DNA of 64,000 nt from Streptomyces rugosispiralis (GTDB lineage Bacteria > Actinomycetota > Actinomycetes > Streptomycetales > Streptomycetaceae), in contig NZ_JANIAA010000013.1 of assembly GCF_024505145.1 (NCBI RefSeq), positions 124,001 to 188,000 of the forward strand, in the 5' to 3' direction. Below the pieces are notes generated by a model that did not search any database, had not been told where the DNA came from, and saw nothing but the letters and a program-made list of their open reading frames with translations. The stretch's first letter is position 1, and each line of letters opens with the position of its first letter. This document shows, one piece after another, positions 43,798 to 51,431 of this stretch. A program made the position numbers and the translations under genes.

Positions 43798-44136
43798 CGC
43801 CGGGCTCCCTTCAGATCCGGCTGGTGAGCCACCGCAACCGACTGTGCACCCCGCGGACCGCCTCCGCGACTTCGCCATGTCATCCGGGGACGCCGGCAGC
43901 CACGGAAACCGGCAGCCACGGAAATACGAGACGACGCCCTTACCGCCGCACCTGTGGCACGGCCACGGCGTACGTGATGCCCCCGTGAGCGACGATCGTG
44001 CTCGGCGCGACCTGACAGCCCTCCGTAGATCAGGTGAACGCGCGGGGCCGGTTCTCCGTATGGCTCTGTGTGCGTCCTGCCCATGGGGACGCGCGCCGCC
44101 CGCACAGGCCGATACCGAGACCGGAGGCCCCGTTCC
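43798..44136. other. 339-nt intergenic region with a tandem repeat
   Basis: This gap separates the divergent SLAC1-type gene and the hypothetical gene at 44137. It holds a perfect 16-nt tandem duplication, CCGGCAGCCACGGAAA, at 43893-43908 and 43909-43924. No further motif or small gene is seen. Confidence 0.6.
43893..43924. repeat. Perfect 16-nt tandem duplication
   Basis: The unit CCGGCAGCCACGGAAA occurs twice without a gap at 43893-43908 and 43909-43924, about 100 nt upstream of the SLAC1-type gene. It may affect an operator, or be a recent slippage duplication. Confidence 0.8.
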
Positions 44137-44628
44137 ATGAATGACCGGTTCATCCCTCCCATCCAGGCGCTGCCGGATGGCGACGCCGAAGTCCGCCTGG
44201 TGCTCCATCTGCCCTGGGAAGTGGTCGCCGCCCTGGGCCAGGAGGCCGGCCGGCTGGCGGCCCAGACACAGCGGCCGGTGAGCCTCGACGAGGCGGTCAG
44301 CCATCGACTCCGCCATGGGACCGCCCAGACCATCGGCGTCCACGCCAAACCGGAGCGGGAGCGGACCCAGCCCGCGCCCACCGCGCCCCACACCTCGCCC
44401 CCGCTGGCCGCCCGCTCCCCCGGTGAGCAGGCCCGGCAGGCGATCGAGAAGATCAACGGCTCGGCGCATCCGCACAACGGCACCGCGAACGGCTCCGGCG
44501 AGTCCACGGGACCGCAGCACACCACCGGCGCCCCGGATCCGGCCCCGCCCGATGCCCGGGGCATCCTGGAGCGCCCGACGCGTGCCACCGGAACCGTGAA
44601 CGGCACCGCGACGGAGATGCCGAGATAG
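44137..44628 (+). CDS. Hypothetical protein, 163 aa
   Basis: I do not recognise a family. The N-terminal third (DGDAEVRLVLHLPWEVVAAL then GQEAGRLAAQTQRPVSLDEA) looks like an amphipathic helix-strand fold with regular codon usage; the rest is a Pro/Thr/Ala/Gly-rich low-complexity tail. No signal peptide or membrane segment. ATG 44137 has GGAGG 9 nt upstream. The disrupted histidine kinase fragment follows in the same reading frame after the TAG at 44626-44628. Confidence 0.55.
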   Translation: MNDRFIPPIQALPDGDAEVRLVLHLPWEVVAALGQEAGRLAAQTQRPVSLDEAVSHRLRHGTAQTIGVHAKPERERTQPAPTAPHTSPPLAARSPGEQARQAIEKINGSAHPHNGTANGSGESTGPQHTTGAPDPAPPDARGILERPTRATGTVNGTATEMPR

Positions 44629-44664
44629 CACCGGACCCCGGTCCTCCAGCAGCAGCCCCGCTGG

Positions 44665-45451
44665 GTGATGCGGCTCTCCCTCGGCGCGGCCGCCGTCCTC
44701 ATCATCGCGGCGGCGCTGAACACCGGCGTCCGGCGGGCGCGGCTGGCGGCCCTGTGCGGGCTCGCGCTCATCCTCGCCGTGTCACAACTGGTCCGCATGG
44801 CCAAAGAGCCGCTCCTCAACGGCTTGAACATCGTGCCTCTCCTGCTGATCGGCTGCGCCGCCATGCTGGGCCGCGGCGCGGTGGCGCGCAGCCGTGGTCT
44901 CGCGCGGGAGCGGGCCCAGGCTCGCAGCGACGGCGAACAGCGAGAACGGCGGCGCTGGGCACGTGAGTTGCACGACGAGACGCTTCAGGAACTGGTCGCC
45001 GTCCAGATCGTGCTGTCCACCGCCGCCGGGAGTGGCGAGTCCGCCGCCATGAAGGAGGCCATCGACCAGGCGCGCGGCTTGATCGCGAACCAGATCACCT
45101 CGCTGCGGCACCTGATCGTGGAAATGCGGCCCTTCGCCCTCGACCAACTCGGCCTCGCGCCCGCCCTCGAGACCCTGTGCGAGCCGCCTGCTCGTGGAAC
45201 TCGACAGCGACGATCACGCGATCAGTGGGGTGGTCAGGGACAACGGCCGCGGAATGGCCCGTCCGTCTGCCACACCGGTCAGCCGCCCCGCGCTCCGCAC
45301 GGTGGTCTCCACGGGTACCGGCCTGTCGGCCATGCGCGAGCGCGGCCACCTGCTGAACGGACACCTCACCGTGGGTTCCACCCCCGGTGAGGGAACCCGG
45401 GTCTCCCTCCTGATACCCCGCCACACCAGGCGAGGCTCCAGGGCCACGTAG
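44665..45451 (+). pseudogene. Histidine kinase remnant (HisKA_3/HATPase_c), frameshift and deletion
   Basis: Two frames together encode an incomplete NarL-partner type sensor kinase. The first frame (44665 to about 45180) gives two hydrophobic segments, an ERRRWARELHDETLQEL phosphoacceptor box (His in ELHDE) and the DHp helix LIVEMRPFALDQLGLAPALE. The second frame (+1, about 45180-45451) gives the D-box DNGRGM and the G2 region GTGLSAMRERGHLLNGHL. Between them, the N-box region of the ATPase (normally about 75 residues) is missing and the frame changes, so no single functional product is possible. No response regulator gene is next to it. This looks like decay after an internal deletion. Confidence 0.75.
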
Positions 45452-45670
45452 CCGTCGCCCTTTATGGACACCCCACAATCCGGCACACCGTCCGGGTACG
45501 CGAAAAGTGACACACCTCGGCCGCTTTCTCCGGACACTCGTCCGCCGTCCCGCACATCGTGCAACTATGGCCGGGCGATATCCGGCTGATCGATGGGGAA
45601 GATCCTCGCTCCCCTCGTCGTTGCTGCCTCGCATAAGGATTCGATGCGCGTGACAGGAGTGGAACACCGT

Positions 45671-47125
45671 ATGCCCAGCCCTTCCACCGCCCAGCCGACC
45701 GCCCAGATCGGCGTCACCGGGCTCGCCGTCATGGGGAGCAACCTCGCCCGCAACTTCGCCCGGCACGGGCACACCGTCGCCCTCCACAACCGCACGTTCG
45801 CCAAGACCAAGGCGCTGATGGAGGAGCACGGCCACGAGGGGAACTTCGTGCCGGCCGAGAGCGCCGAGGAGTTCGTCGCCTCGCTGCAGCGGCCCCGGCG
45901 GCTGATCATCATGGTCAAGGCGGGTGCGCCCACCGACGCCGTCATCGAGGAGTTCGCACCCCTCCTCGAAGAGGGCGACGTGATCATCGACGGGGGCAAC
46001 GCCCACTTCGAGGACACCCGGCGCCGGGAGAAGTCCCTGCGCGAGCGCGGGCTGCACTTCGTGGGCACCGGCATCTCCGGCGGCGAGGAGGGCGCCCTCA
46101 ACGGGCCCAGCATCATGCCCGGCGGATCGGTGGAATCCTACAAGTCGCTCGGCCCGCTGCTGGAGTCCATCTCCGCCAAGGTGGACGGCACCCCGTGCTG
46201 CACCCACATCGGCCCGGACGGCGCCGGCCACTTCGTGAAGATGGTGCACAACGGCATCGAGTACGCCGACATGCAGCTCATCGCCGAGTCGTACGACCTG
46301 CTGCGGCGGGCGCTGGGGATGTCGCCGGGTGAGATCGCGGAGGTGTTCCGCACCTGGAACGGCGGCCGTCTGGAGTCGTATCTGATCGAGATCACCGCCG
46401 AGGTGCTCGGGCACACCGACGCCGCCACCGGCAAGCCGTTCGTGGACGTCGTGCAGGACCAGGCCGAGCAGAAGGGCACCGGCCGCTGGACCGTGCAGAC
46501 CGCGCTGGACCTGGGCGTGCCGGTGAGCGGGATCGCCGAGGCGGTGTTCGCCCGTTCGCTGTCCGGCCACGCGGATCTGCGGGACGCCTCGCAGGGGCTG
46601 CCGGGGCCGTCCGGCAAGGGGCTCACGGGGGCCGCCGCGGAGCGGTTCGCCGACGATGTCGAGCAGGCGCTGTACGCCTCGAAGATCGTGGCGTACGCGC
46701 AGGGCATCCACCAGATCGAGGCGGGCAGCCAGGAGTACGGCTGGGACATCGACCCGGGGGCGGTCGCGCGGATCTGGCGCGGCGGCTGCATCATCCGGGC
46801 GCGGTTCCTGAACCGGATCACCGAGGCGTACGCCAAGGACCGCAAGCCCGTCACGCTGCTGACCGACGGCCACTTCGCCGAGGCGCTGGGCGCGGCGCAG
46901 GACGCCTGGCGGCGGGTGGTGGCCACCTCGGTCGAGCTGGGCGTGCCGGCGCCGGGCTTCTCGGCGGCGCTGGCGTACTACGACGCGCTGCGCTCGGAGC
47001 GGCTGCCGGCCGCGCTGGTCCAGGGGCAGCGGGACTTCTTCGGCGCGCACACCTACCGGCGGGTGGACCGCGAGGGTTCGTTCCACACGCTGTGGGGCGG
47101 CGACCGCGACGAGCGTACGGCCTGA
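45671..47125 (+). CDS. gndA: 6-phosphogluconate dehydrogenase, decarboxylating (NADP+), 484 aa
   Basis: This is the pentose phosphate pathway enzyme that converts 6-phosphogluconate to ribulose 5-phosphate, CO2 and NADPH. The N-terminal Rossmann fold (ITGLAVMGSNLARNFARHG-like block, then ALHNRTF) is followed by IDGGNAHFEDTRRRE, the substrate/active site GISGGEEGALNGPS and the catalytic Lys region HFVKMVHNGIEYADMQ. The C-terminal helical domain ends with WGGDRDERTA. Full length 484 fits the long NADP-dependent form. ATG 45671 is preceded by GGAG about 11 nt upstream; ATG 45644 is an alternative. The last codons lie in a tandem duplication, and a strong terminator follows. Confidence 0.93.
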   Translation: MPSPSTAQPTAQIGVTGLAVMGSNLARNFARHGHTVALHNRTFAKTKALMEEHGHEGNFVPAESAEEFVASLQRPRRLIIMVKAGAPTDAVIEEFAPLLEEGDVIIDGGNAHFEDTRRREKSLRERGLHFVGTGISGGEEGALNGPSIMPGGSVESYKSLGPLLESISAKVDGTPCCTHIGPDGAGHFVKMVHNGIEYADMQLIAESYDLLRRALGMSPGEIAEVFRTWNGGRLESYLIEITAEVLGHTDAATGKPFVDVVQDQAEQKGTGRWTVQTALDLGVPVSGIAEAVFARSLSGHADLRDASQGLPGPSGKGLTGAAAERFADDVEQALYASKIVAYAQGIHQIEAGSQEYGWDIDPGAVARIWRGGCIIRARFLNRITEAYAKDRKPVTLLTDGHFAEALGAAQDAWRRVVATSVELGVPAPGFSAALAYYDALRSERLPAALVQGQRDFFGAHTYRRVDREGSFHTLWGGDRDERTA

Positions 47126-47158
47126 GAGCCGACCGCGACGAGCGTACGGCCTGAGAGC
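47101..47158. repeat. 29-nt tandem duplication spanning the gndA stop codon
   Basis: The units 47101-47129 and 47130-47158 are identical 29-nt copies covering the last gndA codons, the TGA and the first downstream bases. The first TGA ends the gene; the second is silent. Recent slippage duplication is likely. Confidence 0.9.
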
Positions 47159-47162
47159 CGCG

Positions 47163-47194
47163 ACGGCCGTGCCCCCGCCCCGGGGCACGGCCGT
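47163..47194. terminator. Terminator hairpin, 13-bp stem
   Basis: The arms 47163-47175 and 47182-47194 are perfectly complementary over 13 bp with a 6-nt loop. It is just beyond the gndA repeat and upstream of the stop of the convergent MFS gene (47223), so it can serve both. Confidence 0.85.
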
Positions 47195-47222
47195 TGTGCC
47201 GCGTCGTATCGCGGCCGCGTCG

Positions 47223-48593
47223 TCAGGGCGTGTAGCGGCGGAAGGCGGGCACCGCGAGGGCGAGCCCGAGTGTGCTGACGGCCACCAGCAGCCCGCCCGC
47301 GGCGACCGCCGCACGGGCCCCGAGGAGCGAGCCCGCGGTGCCGTGCAGCAGATCGGCGACGCGCGGGCCGCCCGCCACCACCACGGTGAACACGCCCTGC
47401 ATCCGGCCGCGCATGTCGTCGGTGGCGGCCGCCTGGAGGATCGTGCCGCGGAAGACCATCGAGACCATGTCGGCCACGCCCGCGAGGGCGAGGAAGGCCA
47501 CCGCCCACCACAGGTTGAGGCTGAGCCCGAATCCGGTGATGGCCACGCCCCAGGCCACCACGGCGGCGATGACCATCAGACCGTGGCGGCGGGCGCGGGA
47601 GAAGGTGCCGGACAGCAGACCGCCGGCCACCGCGCCGAGCGGGATCGCCGCGAACAGCAGGCCGAGCGCGAACCCCTCGCCCCAGGGTGCGTAGGTGTGC
47701 GAGGCGAGTTGGGGGAAGAGCGCGCGGGGCATGCCGAAGACCATGGCGATGATGTCCGCGAGGAAGGACATCAGCAGGATGCGGTTGGCGGCGATGTACC
47801 GGAAGCCGTCGGCCACGTCGCGCCATCCGCCGCGCCGCGCGCCACCCGCGCCGCCCTCGGTGAGGGGCGGCAGGGCGGGCAGCCGCCAGACGGCCCACAG
47901 GGTGGCGCACAGCGCCACGGCGTCGATGAGGTAGAGCGCGGGCAGGCCGAGGACGGGGATCAGGGCGCCCGCGAGCAGCGGGCCGAGGATCATACCCGTC
48001 TGGGCGACGGTGGACTGCAGGGCGCCCGCGGCGGGCAGTTCGTCGGCGGGGACGAGACGGGCCACGGAGGCGCTGCGGGCCGGGGAGTTCATACCGAAGA
48101 AGCCCTGCTGGGCGGCGAGCAGCACCATGAGCACCGCCACCGAGTCCAGACCGGCGAAGGACTGCGCCCAGAACAGCACCGAGGTGACGGCGATGCCGAC
48201 ATTGGTGACGAGCATCAGGGTGCGCCGGTCCATCCGGTCGGCGACCACTCCGCCCCACAGCGCGAAGACCACCAGCGGGAGGAGCCCGGCGAAGCTGGCA
48301 TAGCCGACCCACGCCGACGAACCGGTGATGTCGTAGATCTGCTTGGGCACGGCGACGGCGGTCAGCTGGCTGCCGATGGCGGTGACGGTGGTGGAGCTCC
48401 ACAGCCGGCGGAAGGGGCGGTGGCGCAGCGGCCGGGTGTCCATCACCCAGCGGCGCCAGCCGGGTCTCGGCGGCGGGGCGGGGGCGACGTCCCCGGCGCC
48501 AAGGATCACGTCATCGCCGGCGGCGGTGGGTTCTATGTCGTCGTCGCTGCTTCGAGCGGTCTCCACGGCTGGTTCGATTCCTCCTACATCCAT
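47223..48593 (-). CDS. MFS transporter (EntS/MefA-like), 456 aa
   Basis: This is a 12-TM MFS_3-type exporter. A soluble N-terminus of about 60 residues (acidic, Pro-rich) is followed by PFRRLWSSTTVTAIGSQLTA at the first helix and DRMDRRTLMLVTNVG in loop 2-3. The middle helices include RSASVARLVPADELPAAGAL, typical of siderophore and macrolide exporters of the EntS type. ATG 48593 is used; no strong ribosome binding site precedes it and a GTG nearby (with GGAGG 13 nt upstream) is possible. No biosynthetic gene is adjacent, so the substrate is unknown. Confidence 0.82.
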   Translation of the reverse strand: MDVGGIEPAVETARSSDDDIEPTAAGDDVILGAGDVAPAPPPRPGWRRWVMDTRPLRHRPFRRLWSSTTVTAIGSQLTAVAVPKQIYDITGSSAWVGYASFAGLLPLVVFALWGGVVADRMDRRTLMLVTNVGIAVTSVLFWAQSFAGLDSVAVLMVLLAAQQGFFGMNSPARSASVARLVPADELPAAGALQSTVAQTGMILGPLLAGALIPVLGLPALYLIDAVALCATLWAVWRLPALPPLTEGGAGGARRGGWRDVADGFRYIAANRILLMSFLADIIAMVFGMPRALFPQLASHTYAPWGEGFALGLLFAAIPLGAVAGGLLSGTFSRARRHGLMVIAAVVAWGVAITGFGLSLNLWWAVAFLALAGVADMVSMVFRGTILQAAATDDMRGRMQGVFTVVVAGGPRVADLLHGTAGSLLGARAAVAAGGLLVAVSTLGLALAVPAFRRYTP

Positions 48594-48643
48594 TCGGGCC
48601 GGGAACCATTGTGACGATCCCCGGCCCGGGCCGTGGCCCCGTC

Positions 48644-49795
48644 TCAGCCTCCGGCCGCGGGCCGCATCGGCTCCTGACCGTGGATGCTGCCGCTGAGGGA
48701 GGCCAGCCGGGTGCCGCTGCCGCCCCAGCGGTCGGCGATGATCTCGGCCGCGATGCTGACGGCGGTCTCCTCCGGGGTGCGGGCGCCGAGGTCCAGGCCG
48801 ATCGGCGAGGCGAGCCTGGCCAGCGCCTCCTCGCCGACGCCGGTGGCGCGCAGCCGGCGGAGCCGGTCGTCGTGGGTGCGGCGGGAGCCCATGGCGCCCA
48901 CGTAGGCCAGCGGCAGGCGCAGGGCGACGTCCAGCAGCGGCACATCGAACTTGGGGTCGTGGGTGAGCACACAGACCACCGTGCGTTCGTCGATCCGGCC
49001 CGCCTCGGCCTCGGTGCGCAGATAGCGGTGCGGCCAGTCGGTCACCACCTCGTGTGCCTCGGGGAAGCGGCGCGGGGTGGCGAAGACGGGCCGGGCGTCG
49101 CACACGGTGACGTGGTAGCCGAGGTACGCGCCGATCCGGGCCATGGCCGCCGCGAAGTCCACGGCGCCGAAGACCAGCATCCGCGGCGGGGTGGCGTGGA
49201 CCGAGACGAACAGGGTGAGTTCCTCGTCCATGCGGACGCCGTCGTAGCCGTAGGCCAGGGTTTCGGTGCGCCCGCCGGCCAGCAGTCCGCGCGCGTCCTC
49301 GGCGACGGCCGCGTCCAGCCGCCCGGAGCCGAGGGAGCCCGAGGTGCCCTCGGGCCGTACGACCAGCCGGCGGCCCAGCCGTCCCTCCGGGTCGGGCCCG
49401 TCGACGGCCACGCAGATCACCTCGGCCACCGGCTCTCCGGCGGCCACCGCCTCGGCCACCTCGCCCAGTTCGGGGAAGCCCCCGGGGTCGATCCGCTCCA
49501 CATAGACATCGATGATCCCGCCGCAGGTCAGCCCGACCGCGAAGGCGTCGTCGTCGCTGACGCCATAGCGCTCCAGCACGGGGCTGCCGCTGTCGGTCAC
49601 CTCCTGGGCCAGTTCATAGACGGCGCCCTCGACACAGCCGCCGGAGACGCTGCCGATCGCCGCGCCATCGGGCCCGACCAGCATGGACGTCCCGGGCGGC
49701 AGCGGCGAGGAATGCCAGGTCGCCACCACCGTGGCACGGGCGAACGGCTCGCCCTCGCCCCACCATCGGTGCATCTGCGCTACGACGTCCCGCAT
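48644..49795 (-). CDS. XdhC/PaoD-family molybdenum-hydroxylase maturation protein, about 383 aa
   Basis: The XdhC pattern is clear: MRDVVAQMHRWWGEGEPFARATVV, then SMLVGPDGAAIGSVSGGCVEG, a Rossmann domain with LVFGAVDFAAAMARIGAYLG, CVLTHDPKFDVPLL, and LAYVGAMGSRRTHDDRL. XdhC/PaoD proteins bind the molybdenum cofactor, help its sulfuration, and insert it into xanthine dehydrogenase/aldehyde oxidase-type enzymes. It is divergent from the PaoABC-like operon, which is its natural client. ATG 49795 has GAGGAG 11 nt upstream; ATG 49804, three codons longer, has the same site only 2 nt away. Confidence 0.88.
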   Translation of the reverse strand: MRDVVAQMHRWWGEGEPFARATVVATWHSSPLPPGTSMLVGPDGAAIGSVSGGCVEGAVYELAQEVTDSGSPVLERYGVSDDDAFAVGLTCGGIIDVYVERIDPGGFPELGEVAEAVAAGEPVAEVICVAVDGPDPEGRLGRRLVVRPEGTSGSLGSGRLDAAVAEDARGLLAGGRTETLAYGYDGVRMDEELTLFVSVHATPPRMLVFGAVDFAAAMARIGAYLGYHVTVCDARPVFATPRRFPEAHEVVTDWPHRYLRTEAEAGRIDERTVVCVLTHDPKFDVPLLDVALRLPLAYVGAMGSRRTHDDRLRRLRATGVGEEALARLASPIGLDLGARTPEETAVSIAAEIIADRWGGSGTRLASLSGSIHGQEPMRPAAGG

Positions 49796-49825
49796 CGAAT
49801 TCATATCTCCTCGCCACGGATGTAA

Positions 49826-49854
49826 GAGGTTGATACATTCAATGTATGAGCCTC
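49826..49854. promoter_or_regulatory. Long palindromic operator overlapping the aldehyde oxidoreductase start codon
   Basis: ATACATT (49833-49839) and AATGTAT (49841-49847) are perfect 7-nt arms around a single C, extended by GAGG (49826-49829) and CCTC (49851-49854). The palindrome overlaps the ATG at 49846-49848. TACATT at 49834-49839 fits a -10 box, putting the mRNA start near 49846, so the mRNA may be leaderless; the same element read on the minus strand could serve xdhC. The TetR gene at the operon end is the likely binder. Confidence 0.7.
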
Positions 49855-50433
49855 TCACATCACTCACCGAGTAGCGACATCACCTTGCGGATCAACGGCA
49901 CGTCCCACTCCCTGACCATCGACAACCGGTCCACCCTGCTCGATGTGCTCCGCGAGCGACTGGGGCTCACGGGCACCAAGAAGGGCTGTGACCACGGTCA
50001 GTGCGGGGCCTGCACGGTGCTGGTGGACGGTGAGCGAGTGAACAGCTGCCTGATGTTCGCGGTGACCGCCGATGACCGCGAGATCGTCTCCATCGAGGGC
50101 GTGGCGGCGCTGTCGGACGGCGGCGAGCTGCACCCGGTGCAGCGCGCCTTCCTCGACCACGACGGGCTCCAGTGCGGCTATTGCACCCCGGGCCAGATCT
50201 GCTCCGCCATCGGGGCGCTGGGCGAGGCCGGGCGCGGCTGGCCCAGCCATGTCACCGAGGACACCGCCACCGGGGTGGCCGATGTCTCCGCGCTGGACGC
50301 GCGGGAGGTGCGTGAGCGGATGAGCGGCAACCTGTGCCGCTGCGGCGCGTACAACGGGATCGTCGAGGCCGTACTGGAGGCCGCGGGCGCCCAAGGTGCC
50401 CAGGACACGGCCACTGCCGGAGGCGCCCGATGA
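49846..50433 (+). CDS. 2Fe-2S subunit of molybdenum hydroxylase (PaoA-like), 195 aa
   Basis: This small subunit carries two 2Fe-2S clusters: the ferredoxin-like one in GCDHGQCGACTVLVDG with a later NSCLMF, and the second in CGYCTPGQICSAIGAL and NLCRCGAY. It passes electrons from the molybdenum site to the flavin. E. coli PaoA has a Tat signal; this one starts directly with the ferredoxin fold, so the enzyme is probably cytoplasmic. No ribosome binding site is close to ATG 49846; the mRNA is probably leaderless (see the operator). The next ATG overlaps its stop (ATGA). Confidence 0.92.
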   Translation: MSLSHHSPSSDITLRINGTSHSLTIDNRSTLLDVLRERLGLTGTKKGCDHGQCGACTVLVDGERVNSCLMFAVTADDREIVSIEGVAALSDGGELHPVQRAFLDHDGLQCGYCTPGQICSAIGALGEAGRGWPSHVTEDTATGVADVSALDAREVRERMSGNLCRCGAYNGIVEAVLEAAGAQGAQDTATAGGAR

Positions 50434-51431
50434 AGGAGTTCGCCTACGCCCGCGCGGGCGACGCCGCCGAGGCGGCCGCGCTGATCGCCCAGCGCCCCGA
50501 TGCCACGTATCTCGGCGGTGGCACCAATCTGGTGGACCTGATGAAGCTCGGTGTCACCGGCCCGGGGCTGCTCATCGACGTCTCCCGGCTGCCGTACGAC
50601 CGGATCGAGCACCGCGCGGACGGCTCCGTGCTCATCGGCGCCACCGTGCGCAACGGCGCGCTGGCGGGAGATCCGGGCATCCGCGAGCGTTTCCCGCTGC
50701 TGTCCCAGGCGCTGCTGGCGGGGGCGTCCGGGCAGCTGCGCACGGTCGCCACGGTGGGTGGCAATCTGCTGCAGCGCACCCGCTGCGGGTACTTCCAGGA
50801 CGTGTCCAAGCCGTGCAACAAGCGCGAACCTGGCACCGGGTGTCCGGCGATCCGGGGCGCGCACCGGGATCTGGCCGTGCTGGGCACCTCCGACCACTGC
50901 GTGGCCTCCCACCCGTCCGACATGGCGGTGGCGCTGGTGGCGCTCGACGCGGTGGCACATGTGCGGTCGGTGGACGGCGGTACGCGCGCCGTTCCGGTGG
51001 CGGAGCTGTATCTGCTCCCCGGTGACACACCGCACCGGGAGACCGTCCTGGACCGCGGCGACCTCATCACCGCCGTGGAGCTGCCCCCGCCGCCGCACGG
51101 TGCCCGGATGCGCTACCGCAAGGTGCGCGACCGCTGGTCGTACGCCTTCGCGCTGGTGAGTGTCGCCACCGCGGTGTCCGTCGCCGAGGACGGCTCGCTG
51201 CGGGATGTGCGGATCGCGCTCGGCGGGGTGGCGCCGCGGCCGTGGCGCGCCCGGATCGCCGAGGAGCGGCTGCGCGGCGCCCGGCCGGACGAGGAGACGC
51301 TGCGCGAGGCGGCGCGGGCGGAGCTGGCCGAGGCGCGGCCGCTGCCCGACAACGCCTTCAAGGTCGACCTGGCCACTGATCTGATCGTCGCGGGCGTCCG
51401 CGACCTCGTCGCGAGGAGGGATCGCGCATGA
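50430..51431 (+). CDS. FAD-binding subunit of molybdenum hydroxylase (PaoB-like), 333 aa
   Basis: The FAD domain has ATYLGGGTNLVDLMKLGV and TVATVGGNLLQRTRCGYF, and the CO-dehydrogenase flavoprotein C-terminal domain closes the protein. Between them, CGYF, then PCNKREPGTGC hold four Cys as in PaoB of E. coli, where they ligate an extra 4Fe-4S cluster; this is a signature not found in ordinary xanthine dehydrogenase FAD subunits. The gene overlaps both neighbours by 4 nt. Confidence 0.92.
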   Translation: MKEFAYARAGDAAEAAALIAQRPDATYLGGGTNLVDLMKLGVTGPGLLIDVSRLPYDRIEHRADGSVLIGATVRNGALAGDPGIRERFPLLSQALLAGASGQLRTVATVGGNLLQRTRCGYFQDVSKPCNKREPGTGCPAIRGAHRDLAVLGTSDHCVASHPSDMAVALVALDAVAHVRSVDGGTRAVPVAELYLLPGDTPHRETVLDRGDLITAVELPPPPHGARMRYRKVRDRWSYAFALVSVATAVSVAEDGSLRDVRIALGGVAPRPWRARIAEERLRGARPDEETLREAARAELAEARPLPDNAFKVDLATDLIVAGVRDLVARRDRA

